A DNA stretch of 64,000 nt from Microbacterium sp. 8M (GCF_902506375.1 NZ_LR733284.1:3323771-3387770); one strand, 5' to 3'. Shown: positions 43,099 through 52,355, numbered from the stretch's first letter. Program-made: numbers and translations. Notes: generated from the sequence alone by a model not told the origin.

Positions 43099-43607
43099 GA
43101 GGCAGATGGAGAACTGATGCACTCGCGGCCACAACGATCTCCATCACCTCGAACACCCCGCCACGCAAGGGTGTCGCGCTTAGCGCCACCCGCAGACGCG
43201 CCCGCTTCGCGCCTTTGGCCAGGCGGCCGCCCCACTCAGCGCGGGGTGCGAAGCCCTGTGCAATCGACACCAGCGTGGATATGTGGCGTCACCGCCCACC
43301 ACGACGTATCCTGCGGCGTCGGGCGAGGTCGAGGGCATCGACAATGCCGTCGCGCGTCGCCAGAACGCTGCTTGACTTGCCGCAGCTTGGAGACGACTCG
43401 TCGTGGAACTGCCGCGTCGCGAGCCTCAGGACCCTTCGACCCACGCAGTGAGAAATTCCTGCATCGGTGCGAGGTCGTCCTGCGTCGCTCGCTCGAACGC
43501 TTCGGCGCTCGGCAGTGTGCGACTGATCCTGCCGCGACAGGCAGGAGACTACACATCCGTAAGGTCGGGGGGGGGTTGTTCAGCGGCCGATGTGCAATCA
43601 CCCGCAC
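43099..43607. other. Gap without a convincing gene
   Basis: About 510 bp between the divergent amylase and secreted-protein genes contain only short overlapping frames with no recognisable motif and no good ribosome site. A run of nine G lies at 43567-43575, close upstream of the secreted-protein gene. I see no repeat array, tRNA or clear terminator here. Confidence 0.6.
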
Positions 43608-43624
43608 GGGAGTAAAATTCGCGC

Positions 43625-44305
43625 ATGTCACCCCTCGCAATGGCGCGAACAACTCGCGCGGCCGCCTCGATCGCTGCGGCTTGCCTTGCGTTGACCCTTG
43701 CCGTGCTCGCCGCACCGAGCGCGTCCGCGAGTCCTCAGATCCCGGCGGAGAGCACGCCGCCCAGCCCGCGCGTCGAGCCGTGCATCTGGCAACCTACCGG
43801 CGTCGACCTCAACCAGTACTTCGGCGTCTCCACCGCTCTCGTCGTACCGACGAGTGTGGGGTGCCCCACGATCTCGTCCGGCGCGTGGTGGTCCCGACCC
43901 GCCACGTTCTTCCTCGCGAGGACCTGGGAGCACGTGCCCGACGGCTATGTCCCCGTCGGTGCGACGCCGTTCGATGAACTGAAGGCCGACCTGTCCATGG
44001 TGCGGGTGATCGTCGACGAGGGCACCCCGCAGGAGTTCACCGTCGAGCGCTCCGGCGTAGACATCCAGTGGGCGACGGGGCGACAGCAGGCCCTGTTCCC
44101 CGACGATCCCGACTGGCTGCTGGCGGACATCGGATCGCACGTTCTCATCCACCCGCTCTCCGTCGGGACGCATACGGTGCGTGGGGAGTTCTTCATCACC
44201 CGACCGGCGTGCGACGGTACGAGCAGCAGTTGGGACAGCTGCATCCCGGTGGGACTGTTCCCGTACCCGCCGACGCGGACGTTCACTGTCGCTGCGCGCA
44301 ACTGA
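43625..44305 (+). CDS. Secreted protein of unknown function
   Basis: I do not recognise this 226-residue protein. The start is ATG 43625 (an ATG at 43640 is possible). A signal peptide (ARTTRAAASIAAACLALTLA and onward) ends near SASA-SPQ. The mature part has four Cys (PCIW, VGCP, PACD, DSCI), which could form two disulfides, and a beta-rich middle (MVRVIVDEGTPQEFTVERSG, VGTHTVRGEFFI) that looks Ig- or FnIII-like. No membrane anchor or sorting signal follows. It stands alone between the starch locus and a tRNA gene. Confidence 0.7.
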   Translation: MSPLAMARTTRAAASIAAACLALTLAVLAAPSASASPQIPAESTPPSPRVEPCIWQPTGVDLNQYFGVSTALVVPTSVGCPTISSGAWWSRPATFFLARTWEHVPDGYVPVGATPFDELKADLSMVRVIVDEGTPQEFTVERSGVDIQWATGRQQALFPDDPDWLLADIGSHVLIHPLSVGTHTVRGEFFITRPACDGTSSSWDSCIPVGLFPYPPTRTFTVAARN

Positions 44306-44398
44306 GGCACGACTGCGGCCAGCCCGCCGGATCCGCGCGCGTCGGCGGCAAAGCCCCTGGAGATCGTCGAAGAAGACAGCCTCTGATCAGGCGATAAG

Positions 44399-44490
44399 TG
44401 GCGGAGACGGAGGGATTTGAACCCTCGGTCCCCTTGCGGGGACTCCACCTTAGCAGGGTGGTGCACTAGGCCTGACTATGCGACGTCTCC
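44399..44490 (-). tRNA. tRNA-Ser(GCT)
   Basis: Read on the minus strand, a 7-bp acceptor stem GGAGACG/CGTCTCC, a long variable arm (GTCCCC...GGGGAC) and an anticodon loop CTGCTAA give anticodon GCT. The T-loop GGTTCAAATCC is canonical. A 3' CCA is encoded (44401-44399). Confidence 0.95.
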
Positions 44491-44581
44491 AGATGTCCGG
44501 CACGCCGAACACCAGGGACCATCCTAACGGGTCCGCACGGGTGCCGCGAACCGAGCGGCTTCGGACGCCGGTCGGGCGGCG

Positions 44582-45856
44582 TCAGCCCTCGTAGCCGTTG
44601 CCGTTGGAGCAGGTCTGCTGCGCGGCGGACTGGCCGGAGATGTTCTTCGACAGCTCGACCGGACCCGAGGTCGCGCCGGGCGTCGGAGTCGCGCTGGGCT
44701 CGGTAGTGGCGCTCGGATCCGCGGCCGGATCCGTCGGCGTAGGCGTCGCGGAGATCACGGCGTCATCGCGCTGACCGGCCACCTGGATCGGCTCGTTCGC
44801 GGCGAGCGCGGCCCACAGCTGGTCCGCACTGTCCTCGTCCGGGACCACCTTGTTCGGGTCGTCCGGGTCGGTGAACACCGGGTAGTTCACGAAGTTGATC
44901 TGGTCCAGCGGCACGTCCTTCATCGCCAGGGCGATCTGCACGAGCAGCGTCGGACTGGTCAACGTCGTGCTGGGAGTGACATTCGACATCACGGTGTTGG
45001 CGAGCTTCAACAGCGTCCCGGGGTTGCCCAGCACCTTCGCGGAGACCATCTTGCGGGCCAGCGACGACATGTACACCTGCTGGTTGCTGCCACGGCCGAG
45101 GTCGCTGCCGTCTCCCACGCCGTGACGGGTCCGCAGGAACTGCAGCGCCCAGTAGCCCTGCAGCGTGTGCGTGCCCGGCGGGAGGTTCAGGCCGGTGTCG
45201 GGATCCGTGATGCCGTTCGCCACACAGACGTCGACTCCGCCGATCGCGTCCGTGACCTTCATCACGCCGCCCCACGTGATCTTGGCGGCGAACTGGATGT
45301 CGAGCCCGGAGAGCTTGCTGATCGTGCGGGCCACGCAGGCGAGGCCGTTCTTGGGGCCGCCGGTCTCCAGGGTGGTGTTGATCGCCTGCTTCGAGGCGGG
45401 GCTGGTGTCGTTTCCGTCGGAATCGATGCACGACGGGATGGGCACCATGAGGTCGCGCGGGAACGTGATGACCGTCACGCGGCGAGGGCTGTCCGAGATG
45501 TGCAGCAGCAGGTTGGTGTCGTTGCGCTCCCCCGCATTCTCCGGGTCGGAGCAGCGGTCGCCGAACTCGGCCGCGAAATCCGGCTCGCAGGCGTCACTGC
45601 CGACGAGCAGCAGGTTCACGCCGCCCTTGATCGCCCCGATGTCCGGCGGCACCGATTCGCCGCCATCCAGCGCGACGGCCTTCGAGGTGAAGGTGGTGGA
45701 CAGGTCATAGGCGACGTACGCCGCGACGCCGACACCCGAGACCAGCACCACCGCCATGGCGATGCCGAGGATCTTCAGGAGCTGGCTCCAGGCGCTCGGG
45801 CGGCTCAGCTGACCGTGCCCGGCAACGGGGCGTCGGGTTCGGGACGTCGCGCTCAC
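44582..45856 (-). CDS. LCP (LytR-CpsA-Psr) family cell-wall ligase
   Basis: I use GTG 45856 (424 residues), preceded by GAAAGG; the open frame upstream runs toward the tRNA gene and is not coding. A short cytoplasmic tail is followed by one membrane helix (LLKILGIAMAVVLVSGVGVA) and an extracellular LCP domain. Conserved Arg/Asp residues that hold the polyprenyl-pyrophosphate substrate are in VITFPRDLMVPIP, GGVDVCV and FLRTRHGVGDGSDLGRGSNQ. The enzyme transfers glycopolymers such as teichoic acid-like or arabinogalactan-like chains onto peptidoglycan. A Pro/Thr-rich C-terminal tail (SATPTPTDPAADPSATTE) follows. Confidence 0.92.
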   Translation of the reverse strand: MSATSRTRRPVAGHGQLSRPSAWSQLLKILGIAMAVVLVSGVGVAAYVAYDLSTTFTSKAVALDGGESVPPDIGAIKGGVNLLLVGSDACEPDFAAEFGDRCSDPENAGERNDTNLLLHISDSPRRVTVITFPRDLMVPIPSCIDSDGNDTSPASKQAINTTLETGGPKNGLACVARTISKLSGLDIQFAAKITWGGVMKVTDAIGGVDVCVANGITDPDTGLNLPPGTHTLQGYWALQFLRTRHGVGDGSDLGRGSNQQVYMSSLARKMVSAKVLGNPGTLLKLANTVMSNVTPSTTLTSPTLLVQIALAMKDVPLDQINFVNYPVFTDPDDPNKVVPDEDSADQLWAALAANEPIQVAGQRDDAVISATPTPTDPAADPSATTEPSATPTPGATSGPVELSKNISGQSAAQQTCSNGNGYEG

Positions 45857-45909
45857 TCGGTGCCTTTCACGGATCTGCGGGAAAATCGCGCCACCCTGCG
45901 CTCTTTCAG

Positions 45910-45994
45910 CGGAGAGTGTGGGATTCGAACCCACGGAGTATTGCTACTCACTGGTTTTCAAGACCAGGTCCTTCGGCCGCTCGGACAACTCTCC
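45910..45994 (-). tRNA. tRNA-Ser(TGA)
   Basis: On the minus strand the acceptor stem GGAGAGT pairs with ACTCTCC, the variable arm is long, and the anticodon loop CTTGAAA gives anticodon TGA. The T-loop is GGTTCGAATCC. CCA is not encoded. Confidence 0.95.
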
Positions 45995-46129
45995 TCGCCG
46001 TGCCTGCGCACGCCGATCAGAGGTTGAGTCTAACGGAGAACCCGGTAGCGCCCGGTGAGCGCTCCTCCATTCTGCCGCGAACGCCTGGGCGGCCCCTGAA
46101 TGAATGCCCAGGTCACGCCGGGGAAGGAC

Positions 46130-46969
46130 TCAGCCCGCCGCGGGCACTGCGAGCACGATGCGCGCGATCGCGGCTGCCAGACCGCCGTCCGCGACGTCGT
46201 CCGTGACCTCGGTCGCCGCCGCCTTGACCTCGTCCGGCGCCTGCCCCATGGCCACCGCGCGACCGCCGATCCCCTGGGCCCAGGCGAACATCCCGACGTC
46301 GTTGCGGCCGTCCCCGGCGACGAACACCCGGTCGCCGGCGTCGCCGCGCGCCTCCTGGACGCGCCGGAGCGCGGTGCCCTTGTCGACGCCGCGCGGAGCG
46401 ATGTCGAGCCACGCGGTCCAGCCGATCGCGTAGGACACCTCGTTGAGACCGGCGTCCTGCACGAGCCGGTGGAAGTCCTCCTCGTCGTGCCCGGGCGAGA
46501 CCACGACCACGCGCGACACCTGCTCGGCGCTCAGTTCCGGGAACGCGACCTGGCGCCCGCCGTCGAGGGTCCAGTCGTCGAGCACGGCGGTGTACAGGCG
46601 CTGACCGGATCCGAGCTCCACCATGTACCGGGCGTCGGGCAGACGCTCGTGCAGCAGCTCGAGCACGGCCGTGGGATCGAACGTCTCCACGTTCCAGCGC
46701 TCGTAGGCCTCCGACGCCGGGCCGTCGACGGCGTCGTCCTTCCGGCGCAGAGTGACGGCGCCGTTGGAGCACACGACGTACTCGGGGCGGATGGCGAGCG
46801 CGTCGAGGAAGCGGTGCGTGCCCATCCAGCTGCGCCCGGTGGCGAGCGTGACCTCGTGGCCGGCGTCGCGCGCGCGGCCCACCGCCTCGGGCACGCCCGG
46901 GCTCATCGTCTCATCCTGCAGCAGGACAGTGCCGTCGATGTCGAGGGCGATAAGCCAGGGCGAGGTCAT
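46130..46969 (-). CDS. HAD family phosphatase (Cof-like, HAD-IIB)
   Basis: The 279-residue protein overlaps the serS stop by 4 bp. It has the HAD motifs ALDIDGTVL (nucleophile and general-acid Asp), TLATGRSW (motif II Thr), a Lys in DKGTALRRV and [14 protein letters not shown] (motif IV). The cap between about residues 85 and 190 is of the Cof/C2B type. It would dephosphorylate sugar phosphates or nucleotides in the cytoplasm. The natural substrate is unknown. Translational coupling to serS suggests it is simply co-expressed. A weak 7-bp hairpin (46084-46112) follows its stop. Confidence 0.88.
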   Translation of the reverse strand: MTSPWLIALDIDGTVLLQDETMSPGVPEAVGRARDAGHEVTLATGRSWMGTHRFLDALAIRPEYVVCSNGAVTLRRKDDAVDGPASEAYERWNVETFDPTAVLELLHERLPDARYMVELGSGQRLYTAVLDDWTLDGGRQVAFPELSAEQVSRVVVVSPGHDEEDFHRLVQDAGLNEVSYAIGWTAWLDIAPRGVDKGTALRRVQEARGDAGDRVFVAGDGRNDVGMFAWAQGIGGRAVAMGQAPDEVKAAATEVTDDVADGGLAAAIARIVLAVPAAG

Positions 46970-48276
46970 GCGTCCGCGCCCTCGGTCTCCGCGCCGAGCG
47001 GCCGCAGCACCTCGAGGCCGCCGAGATAGGGGCGCAGCACCTCCGGCACCCGGACGGATCCGTCCGCCTGCTGGTGCGTCTCCAGGATCGCGACGATCCA
47101 GCGGGTGGTGGCCAGCGTGCCGTTCAGGGTCGCGACGTGCTGGGTCTTCGCCGCGCCGGTCGAAGGGTCGGCGTCCGGACGGTGCCGAATGTCGAGCCGA
47201 CGCGCCTGGAACGTGGTGCAGTTCGAGGTCGAGGTGAGCTCGCGGAACGCGCCCTGCGTGGGCACCCAGGCCTCGATGTCGTACTTGCGCGCGGCGCTGG
47301 ATCCCAGATCCCCTGCCGCGACGTCGATCACCCGGTAGGACAGGCCCAGCGCGGTGAGCATCTCCTCCTGCAGGCCGACGAGGCGCAGGTGCTCCGCCTC
47401 AGCGTCCTCCGGGGTGGTGTAGACGAACATCTCCAGCTTGTTGAACTGGTGAACGCGGATGATCCCGCGGGTGTCCTTGCCGTACGACCCGGCTTCGCGA
47501 CGGTAGCAGGTCGACCAGCCCGCGTAGCGGAGGGGCCCACGCGACAGGTCGAGCATCTCGCCGGTGTGGTACCCGGCGAGCGCGACCTCGCTGGTGCCGA
47601 CGAGGTAGAGGTCGTCGTCTTTGTCGAGGTGATAGACCTCGTCGGCGTGCTTGCCGAGGAAGCCGGTGCCCTGCATGATCTCGGGACGCACGAGCGTCGG
47701 CACGACCATGGGCGTGAACCCGGCGGCGAGCGCCTTGTCGAGCGCGAGGTTCATGAGCGCGATCTCGAGGCGGGCGCCGATGCCGGTGAGGAAGTAGAAG
47801 CGGGCGCCGGAGACCTTCGCCCCGCGCTCCATGTCGATCGCGCCGAGCAGCTCGCCGATCGCGAGGTGGTCGCGCGGCTCGAAGTCGAAGGTCGGGATCT
47901 CGCCCACCCGGCGCAGCTCGACGAAGTCGTCCTCGCCGCCGGCGGGCACCCCGTCGATGACGATGTTCTCGATCGCCGCGAGCGCCTCGGCGGCGGCCTC
48001 GGAGGCCTCGTTCGACGCGGCCTGCGCCTGCTTCACACGTTCTGCGAGATCCTTCGCCTGGGCGACCAGGGCGGCCTTCTCCTCCTTCGGCGCCTTCGCG
48101 ACCTGCTTGCCGAATGCGTTCTGCTCGGCGCGCAGCTCCTCGAACGCGGCGAGCGCGGCACGACGCGATCGGTCGGCCTCGATCGCCGCATCGACGGTCT
48201 CCGGCGCGTTCCCGCGCGCGGCCTGGGACTGACGGACGAGCTCGGGCTCGTCGCGGAGAAGGGCGAGGTCGATCAC
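46966..48276 (-). CDS. serS: Seryl-tRNA synthetase
   Basis: The 436-residue class II synthetase attaches serine to tRNA-Ser. Residues about 1-100 are the antiparallel coiled coil that grips the long variable arm ([19 protein letters not shown]). The catalytic core has motif 2 in [20 protein letters not shown] and motif 3 in [15 protein letters not shown]. Length matches the family. The GTG start at 48276 is preceded by TAGACT and six bases, so translation is probably leaderless. Two tRNA-Ser genes lie within 4 kb downstream. Confidence 0.97.
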   Translation of the reverse strand: MIDLALLRDEPELVRQSQAARGNAPETVDAAIEADRSRRAALAAFEELRAEQNAFGKQVAKAPKEEKAALVAQAKDLAERVKQAQAASNEASEAAAEALAAIENIVIDGVPAGGEDDFVELRRVGEIPTFDFEPRDHLAIGELLGAIDMERGAKVSGARFYFLTGIGARLEIALMNLALDKALAAGFTPMVVPTLVRPEIMQGTGFLGKHADEVYHLDKDDDLYLVGTSEVALAGYHTGEMLDLSRGPLRYAGWSTCYRREAGSYGKDTRGIIRVHQFNKLEMFVYTTPEDAEAEHLRLVGLQEEMLTALGLSYRVIDVAAGDLGSSAARKYDIEAWVPTQGAFRELTSTSNCTTFQARRLDIRHRPDADPSTGAAKTQHVATLNGTLATTRWIVAILETHQQADGSVRVPEVLRPYLGGLEVLRPLGAETEGADA

Positions 48277-48282
48277 CCGACA

Positions 48283-48392
48283 AGTCTAGTCAGGCGCCAG
48301 GACGCGGATTCCCGGGCCGATGGCGCGGACGCACGCTGTCCGGCCCCGAGCGCCCAGCGGGTGACCGGGGATGCGCGGACTAGGCTGACCGC
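48283..48392. promoter_or_regulatory. Divergent leaderless promoters of serS and the DAG-kinase gene
   Basis: On the minus strand TAGACT (48288-48283) is followed by six bases and GTG 48276. On the plus strand TAGGCT (48381-48386) is followed by six bases and ATG 48393. Both fit a -10 box with transcription starting at the start codon, and no ribosome site is visible for either gene. Confidence 0.65.
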
Positions 48393-49388
48393 ATGACTGA
48401 CGACGCCGGACGCCCGCGCGCCGCACTCGTCGTCAACCCGGTCAAGGCCGACGCCCCGCGCCTGACCGGGCTGCTGCGCTCGCTGTCGGCCGAAGCCGGC
48501 TGGGACGAGCCGCTGGTCATCGAGACCTCGGTGCAGGATCCGGGCCAGGGCGCGACGCGCACAGCGCTCGACCATGGCGCCGCAGCCGTGCTCGTGGCCG
48601 GCGGCGACGGCACGGTGCGCGCGGTGTCGGAGACGATGGCCGGCACAGGGGTGCCGCTCGCGATCGTGCCCAGCGGCACCGGCAACCTGCTCGCCCGCAA
48701 CCTCGGACTCGCGCTGGACGCCCCCTCGGCCGTGATCGACGCCGTGTTCCACGGCGACCGCCACCCCGTAGACATCGGCTGGGCGGAGCTCACCCGCGCC
48801 GACGGCGACGTGCACGAGCACGGCTTCGTGGTGCTCGCCGGCATCGGCCTCGACGCGCACATGATCGCGAACACGCGCCCGGGGCTGAAGAAGTCGGTGG
48901 GCTGGGTCGCTTACGTCGACGGCGCCGCACGGTCGCTGCCCGGCGCCAAGCCGTTCCGCATCATGTACGCCGTGGAGGACCGCCGCCTGCACTCCGTGAA
49001 AGTGCACAGCATGCTGTTCGCGAACTGCGGCGCGCTGCCCGCCGGCATCGCTCTCGTCCCGGATGCGTCGATCACTGACGGGGATCTGGACGTGGCGGTC
49101 ATCCAGGCGCGCGGCCCGTTCGGGTGGGTGAAGGTGTGGCGCACGGTGTGGTGGCAGAACTCGGTGCTGCGCCGCAGCAAGGCCGGCCGGCGCGTGATCG
49201 AGCTCACCGGATCCAGCGGCTCGATCCACTACCTGCGCGGGCGCGACGCCGAAGCGGCGACCACCGAGCCCGCCCCGGTGGAGCTGGACGGCGACGAGTT
49301 CGGGGAGGCGGTGCGGATCCGCTGCCGCATCGATCCGGGGGCACTGCTCATCGCGCTCCCGGCCGGGCACGTGATCAACCCGGCCTGA
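48393..49388 (+). CDS. Diacylglycerol kinase family lipid kinase
   Basis: The 331-residue protein has the DAGK catalytic signatures VVNPVKAD near the N terminus, VLVAGGDGTVRAVSE (the GGDGT ATP loop) and VPSGTGNLLARNLG. The C-terminal beta-sandwich contains VPDASITDGDLDV and ELDGDEFG. It phosphorylates diacylglycerol or a related lipid at the membrane and may feed phospholipid recycling. It is monocistronic and probably leaderless. The hexanucleotide palindrome family copy at 49393-49448 follows its stop. Confidence 0.92.
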   Translation: MTDDAGRPRAALVVNPVKADAPRLTGLLRSLSAEAGWDEPLVIETSVQDPGQGATRTALDHGAAAVLVAGGDGTVRAVSETMAGTGVPLAIVPSGTGNLLARNLGLALDAPSAVIDAVFHGDRHPVDIGWAELTRADGDVHEHGFVVLAGIGLDAHMIANTRPGLKKSVGWVAYVDGAARSLPGAKPFRIMYAVEDRRLHSVKVHSMLFANCGALPAGIALVPDASITDGDLDVAVIQARGPFGWVKVWRTVWWQNSVLRRSKAGRRVIELTGSSGSIHYLRGRDAEAATTEPAPVELDGDEFGEAVRIRCRIDPGALLIALPAGHVINPA

Positions 49389-49392
49389 CCCC

Positions 49393-49448
49393 GGCCCCTT
49401 CGACAAGCTCAGGGACCGGTGGGCGCCGGTTCAGTGACCGGTGGGCGC
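49393..49448. repeat. Short copy of the dispersed CTTCG...CTCAGGG repeat
   Basis: CCCCTTCGACAAGCTCAGGG at about 49396-49414 is followed by two direct copies of GACCGGTGGGCGCC (starting 49414 and 49436). It resembles the palindromes at 9122-9199 and 63868-63947. It sits in the convergent gap between the lipid-kinase and lipoprotein genes. Confidence 0.7.
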
Positions 49449-49485
49449 CTGTTCAAGGCCGTCGTCGTTCGACGCGATCGATCGG

Positions 49486-50187
49486 TCAGCCGACGACCTT
49501 CACCTCGCCGTCGAGGTGGTCGCCCTTCAGCGCGAGCGTGTAGCCCGAGGGATCCGCCGGAGGCGTCACGCCGAGCACGGTGATGCGGGGAGCGAAGTCC
49601 ATGGTGCACATCTGCGTCGCGTCGGTCTGGAACGTCACGATCGCTCCCGCCTTCTCCTCCACGACGTCCGACACGACGGGGCGACAGCTCGAGGATCCCC
49701 AGGTCAGCAGGAGGATCCCGCTCGGCGAGAACCAGCCGGCGGTCGGCGCGCCCTGCTTCGGCGCACCGAGAGCGCTGCTCCCCGTCAAGGTCAGCCGGCC
49801 CTGGGATCCGGCCCCGTCGAACGACAGCGTCACGTCCTTCGCCGGGTCGACGCCCTCCGGCACCGCGACGTAGGTCGCCCGCGGCGCGAAGTCGGCTGTG
49901 CATATCGCTTGCGGGTCCGGCTCGGCGAGCATCACTGTCACGGCCTGTCCGTCGGCGTTCACGTCCTGCACCGCCGGGGTGCACGCGGGCGAGGACGAGC
50001 CATAGGTCACCAGGCCGATGCCCCGACCGCCGTCGAGCCAGGCCGCGGCCGGATCCGTGGACGGCTCCGCAGGCGTCGATCCGGTCGGGACGGGCGCGCC
50101 GACCGGTTCGAGCTGCGCACAGCCGGCCAGCCCGATCGACAGTGCGGCGGCGATCGCCGCGATGGCCAGACCGGTGCGGATCCTCAT
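49486..50187 (-). CDS. Lipoprotein with internally duplicated domain, unknown function
   Basis: The 233-residue protein starts at ATG 50187. A signal peptide ends in the lipobox SIGLAGC, so it is anchored on the outer face of the membrane. The mature part consists of two similar units, at about residues 55-135 and 150-233. Each begins with a TYGSSS/TWGSSS-like segment followed by a C-x-P-x-V motif and later CTADFAPR or CTMDFAPR. Each unit thus has two Cys that could pair. I do not recognise the family and cannot assign a function. The duplication suggests a repeated binding module. Confidence 0.8.
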   Translation of the reverse strand: MRIRTGLAIAAIAAALSIGLAGCAQLEPVGAPVPTGSTPAEPSTDPAAAWLDGGRGIGLVTYGSSSPACTPAVQDVNADGQAVTVMLAEPDPQAICTADFAPRATYVAVPEGVDPAKDVTLSFDGAGSQGRLTLTGSSALGAPKQGAPTAGWFSPSGILLLTWGSSSCRPVVSDVVEEKAGAIVTFQTDATQMCTMDFAPRITVLGVTPPADPSGYTLALKGDHLDGEVKVVG

Positions 50188-50258
50188 GGGCACATGGTAG
50201 CCAGGTGCGTGTGCGGTGGCCACGGCCACGGGCCCGGTCCGCGAACTCCTCTCGGCGG

Positions 50259-51719
50259 CTACTGCAGCGACGACGTGAGACGGGCCAGGTTGTCCAGTAC
50301 GGTCGAGCGCAGCGGCTGCTGCAGCCACTCGTCGAGGGTGAGCTCGCGGCTCAGCGCGCGGTACTGGTCCTCCACCGCGCGCACCTCCTGGACGAACGCC
50401 TCGCCGCGCACGAGCATCGAGATCTCGAGGTTGAGACCGAAGGAGCGCATGTCCATGTTGCTGGATCCGATCACGGCGATGTCGTCGTCGATCGTCAGGC
50501 TCTTGGTGTGCAGGATGTACGGCTTGCGGTACATCCAGATCCGCACACCCGCTCGCAGCAGCGCCTCGTAGTAGCTGCGCTGCGCGTGATAGACGACGGC
50601 CTGATCGCCCTCCTCCGACACGAACAGCTCCACCTGCAGCCCGCGGTCGCACGCCGTGGACACGGCGAGCAGCAGGGCCTCGTCCGGGACGAAGTACGGA
50701 CTCACGATCATGATCTTGCGGCGCGCGCCGTAGAGCAGTCCGAGGAACAGCCGCAGGTTGTTCTCGGCCTCGAACCCGGGGCCGGACGGCACGATCTGGC
50801 AGTCGAGGTCACCCGAGCCGCTGCCCTGGGGGATGAAGTCGACGATCTCGGGCACCGTGTCGGTCTCGCTGTACCAGTCGGAGAGGAACACGGCGTTGAC
50901 GCTCGCGACGACCGGACCGTCGACGCGCACCATGAGGTCGACCCAGTGCAGCCCGCGCTTGATGTTCTTCGGCAGGTTGTACGTCGAGTCGGTGACGTTC
51001 TGCGAGCCGAGGAACGCGACCTCGCTGTCGACGACCAGGAGCTTGCGGTGGTTGCGCAGGTCGGGCCGCTGGGTGCGTCCGCGGAAGGGCTGCACCGGCA
51101 GCATCAGGTGCCAGTCCGCGCCCATCGCGTCCAGCCGCCGGATGGTCTCCTTGTATCGCGGCTTCCAGCGGTTCGCCCAGTGGTCCAGCAGCACGCGCAC
51201 CGGCACGCCACGGGCGGCGACCTCCTCCATCGCGCAGAAGAAGTTCTCGGTCGACGCATCCGACTGCAGGATGTAGAACTCCACATGGACGTACTTCTGC
51301 GCGCCGCGGATCGCGTCGGCCATCGCGTCGAGCGACGTCTGGTAGTCGGAGATCAGATGCGCCCCGTTGTCACCGGACAGCGGCAGCGCACCGAGGCGCT
51401 GGTTCATGCGGATGAGCGAGCTCAGCCACTCGGGGGTGCCGGGACGGGGCGTGCCCAGATGCAGCCCCTTGGTGACCTCGGCGATGGTCGAGTTGATGAG
51501 CTCCTGCTTCCTGCGCCGTGCCCGCGGCAGGCGAGGATTCCCGATGAGCAGGAACAGCAGCACCCCGATGTACGGGATGAAGTAGATGGCCAGGAGCCAC
51601 GCGGTCGCGGCGGTGGGGCGCCGGTTGCGGGGCACGACGATGATCGCGATCACGCGGATCGTGATGTCGACCGCGATGCCGAACGCGACGAGCCACCAGG
51701 GCCACGCATCGGACGTCAT
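50259..51719 (-). CDS. cls: Cardiolipin synthase-like phospholipase D family protein
   Basis: The 486-residue protein starts at ATG 51719 behind AGGAGGACG. Two N-terminal membrane helices (LVAFGIAVDITIRVIAIIVV, ATAWLLAIYFIPYIGVLLFL) precede two PLD catalytic motifs, NHRKLLVVDSEVAFLGSQN and HTKSLTIDDDIAVIGSSN (H-x-K-x4-D each). This matches bacterial cardiolipin synthase (ClsA type), which joins two phosphatidylglycerols or an equivalent pair at the membrane. Another PLD-type transphosphatidylase role is possible. The gene lies head to tail with the lipoprotein gene, with 71 bp between them. Confidence 0.9.
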   Translation of the reverse strand: MTSDAWPWWLVAFGIAVDITIRVIAIIVVPRNRRPTAATAWLLAIYFIPYIGVLLFLLIGNPRLPRARRRKQELINSTIAEVTKGLHLGTPRPGTPEWLSSLIRMNQRLGALPLSGDNGAHLISDYQTSLDAMADAIRGAQKYVHVEFYILQSDASTENFFCAMEEVAARGVPVRVLLDHWANRWKPRYKETIRRLDAMGADWHLMLPVQPFRGRTQRPDLRNHRKLLVVDSEVAFLGSQNVTDSTYNLPKNIKRGLHWVDLMVRVDGPVVASVNAVFLSDWYSETDTVPEIVDFIPQGSGSGDLDCQIVPSGPGFEAENNLRLFLGLLYGARRKIMIVSPYFVPDEALLLAVSTACDRGLQVELFVSEEGDQAVVYHAQRSYYEALLRAGVRIWMYRKPYILHTKSLTIDDDIAVIGSSNMDMRSFGLNLEISMLVRGEAFVQEVRAVEDQYRALSRELTLDEWLQQPLRSTVLDNLARLTSSLQ

Positions 51720-52021
51720 GCACGTCCTCCTGAACCGGGGTGCGCCGCCGATCGGCGGCTTCGTCCACAGTAGCGGCTGGTGCGGACAACCCCGGGGAGC
51801 GAGGGCCGGCGGCTTGCGGCCGGCTCACGGTGCTGTTCGCGGGCTCCGGGCTCACTGAGTCTGACTCGCGGTGCGGGGCGCGGACCTCGGGGCGCGGGCT
51901 CGCGATGCCGTGCTGGCGGTGCAGGGCGCGCGGCGTCGTGCGTGGGCCTCGCGGCACCGTGCTGGATGCGGTCGCCCAGCCACCGTACTTCGCCGCAGCG
52001 GGTGCGGCCGTGCAGCGCCGA
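51720..52021. other. Gap without a convincing gene
   Basis: About 300 bp of GC-rich sequence separate the cardiolipin synthase gene from the small membrane protein gene. Open frames exist on both strands but show no conserved motif or ribosome site. I see no repeat or RNA gene here. Confidence 0.6.
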
Positions 52022-52198
52022 TCAGGACGAGCGCGGCGGAAGACCGCGCGCGGCGCGCTCCTCGGCCTCGATGCGGGCGTGCGTCTGCCGTTCGGTGCGG
52101 TCGAAGCGGATGATCCCCCGCAGCACGAACCAGAACACGATGCAGACGACGATCGTGGGGATCACCGACCACGCGGCCGCCACCCAGAACTCGTCCAT
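52022..52198 (-). CDS. Small single-span membrane protein
   Basis: This 58-residue protein starts at ATG 52198 in a longer open frame whose upstream part is a shadow of the DUF4192 gene. It has one hydrophobic helix (AAWSVIPTIVVCIVFWFVLRG) followed by a charged tail (DRTERQTHARIEAEERAARG). Short proteins of this build are common and unnamed in actinobacteria. I cannot assign a function. The gene is divergent from the DUF4192 gene, with 157 bp between the starts. Confidence 0.7.
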   Translation of the reverse strand: MDEFWVAAAWSVIPTIVVCIVFWFVLRGIIRFDRTERQTHARIEAEERAARGLPPRSS

Positions 52199-52355
52199 GT
52201 CCTCGATCCTACCCGCGCCCTTGGTGCGCGGGCTGGGAGCCGTCCACACACCAGGGGCGATCGATCGTTCCGCACATCGCGGATCCCTCAAGGGAGTTTC
52301 CCCCGTTCCGTTCCTGACGCGGAGCCGGATCCGGCGCAGTGCTGATCGTGGATCC

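Noticed and set aside
43061-43615. Small genes in the gap before the secreted protein
   Set aside because: Several frames of 60-120 codons overlap on both strands, but none has a ribosome site, conserved motif or plausible composition.
45857-45934. LCP protein starting at 45934
   Set aside because: That start would read toward and into the tRNA-Ser(TGA) neighbourhood; GTG 45856 has a GAAAGG site and precedes the usual basic tail and membrane helix.
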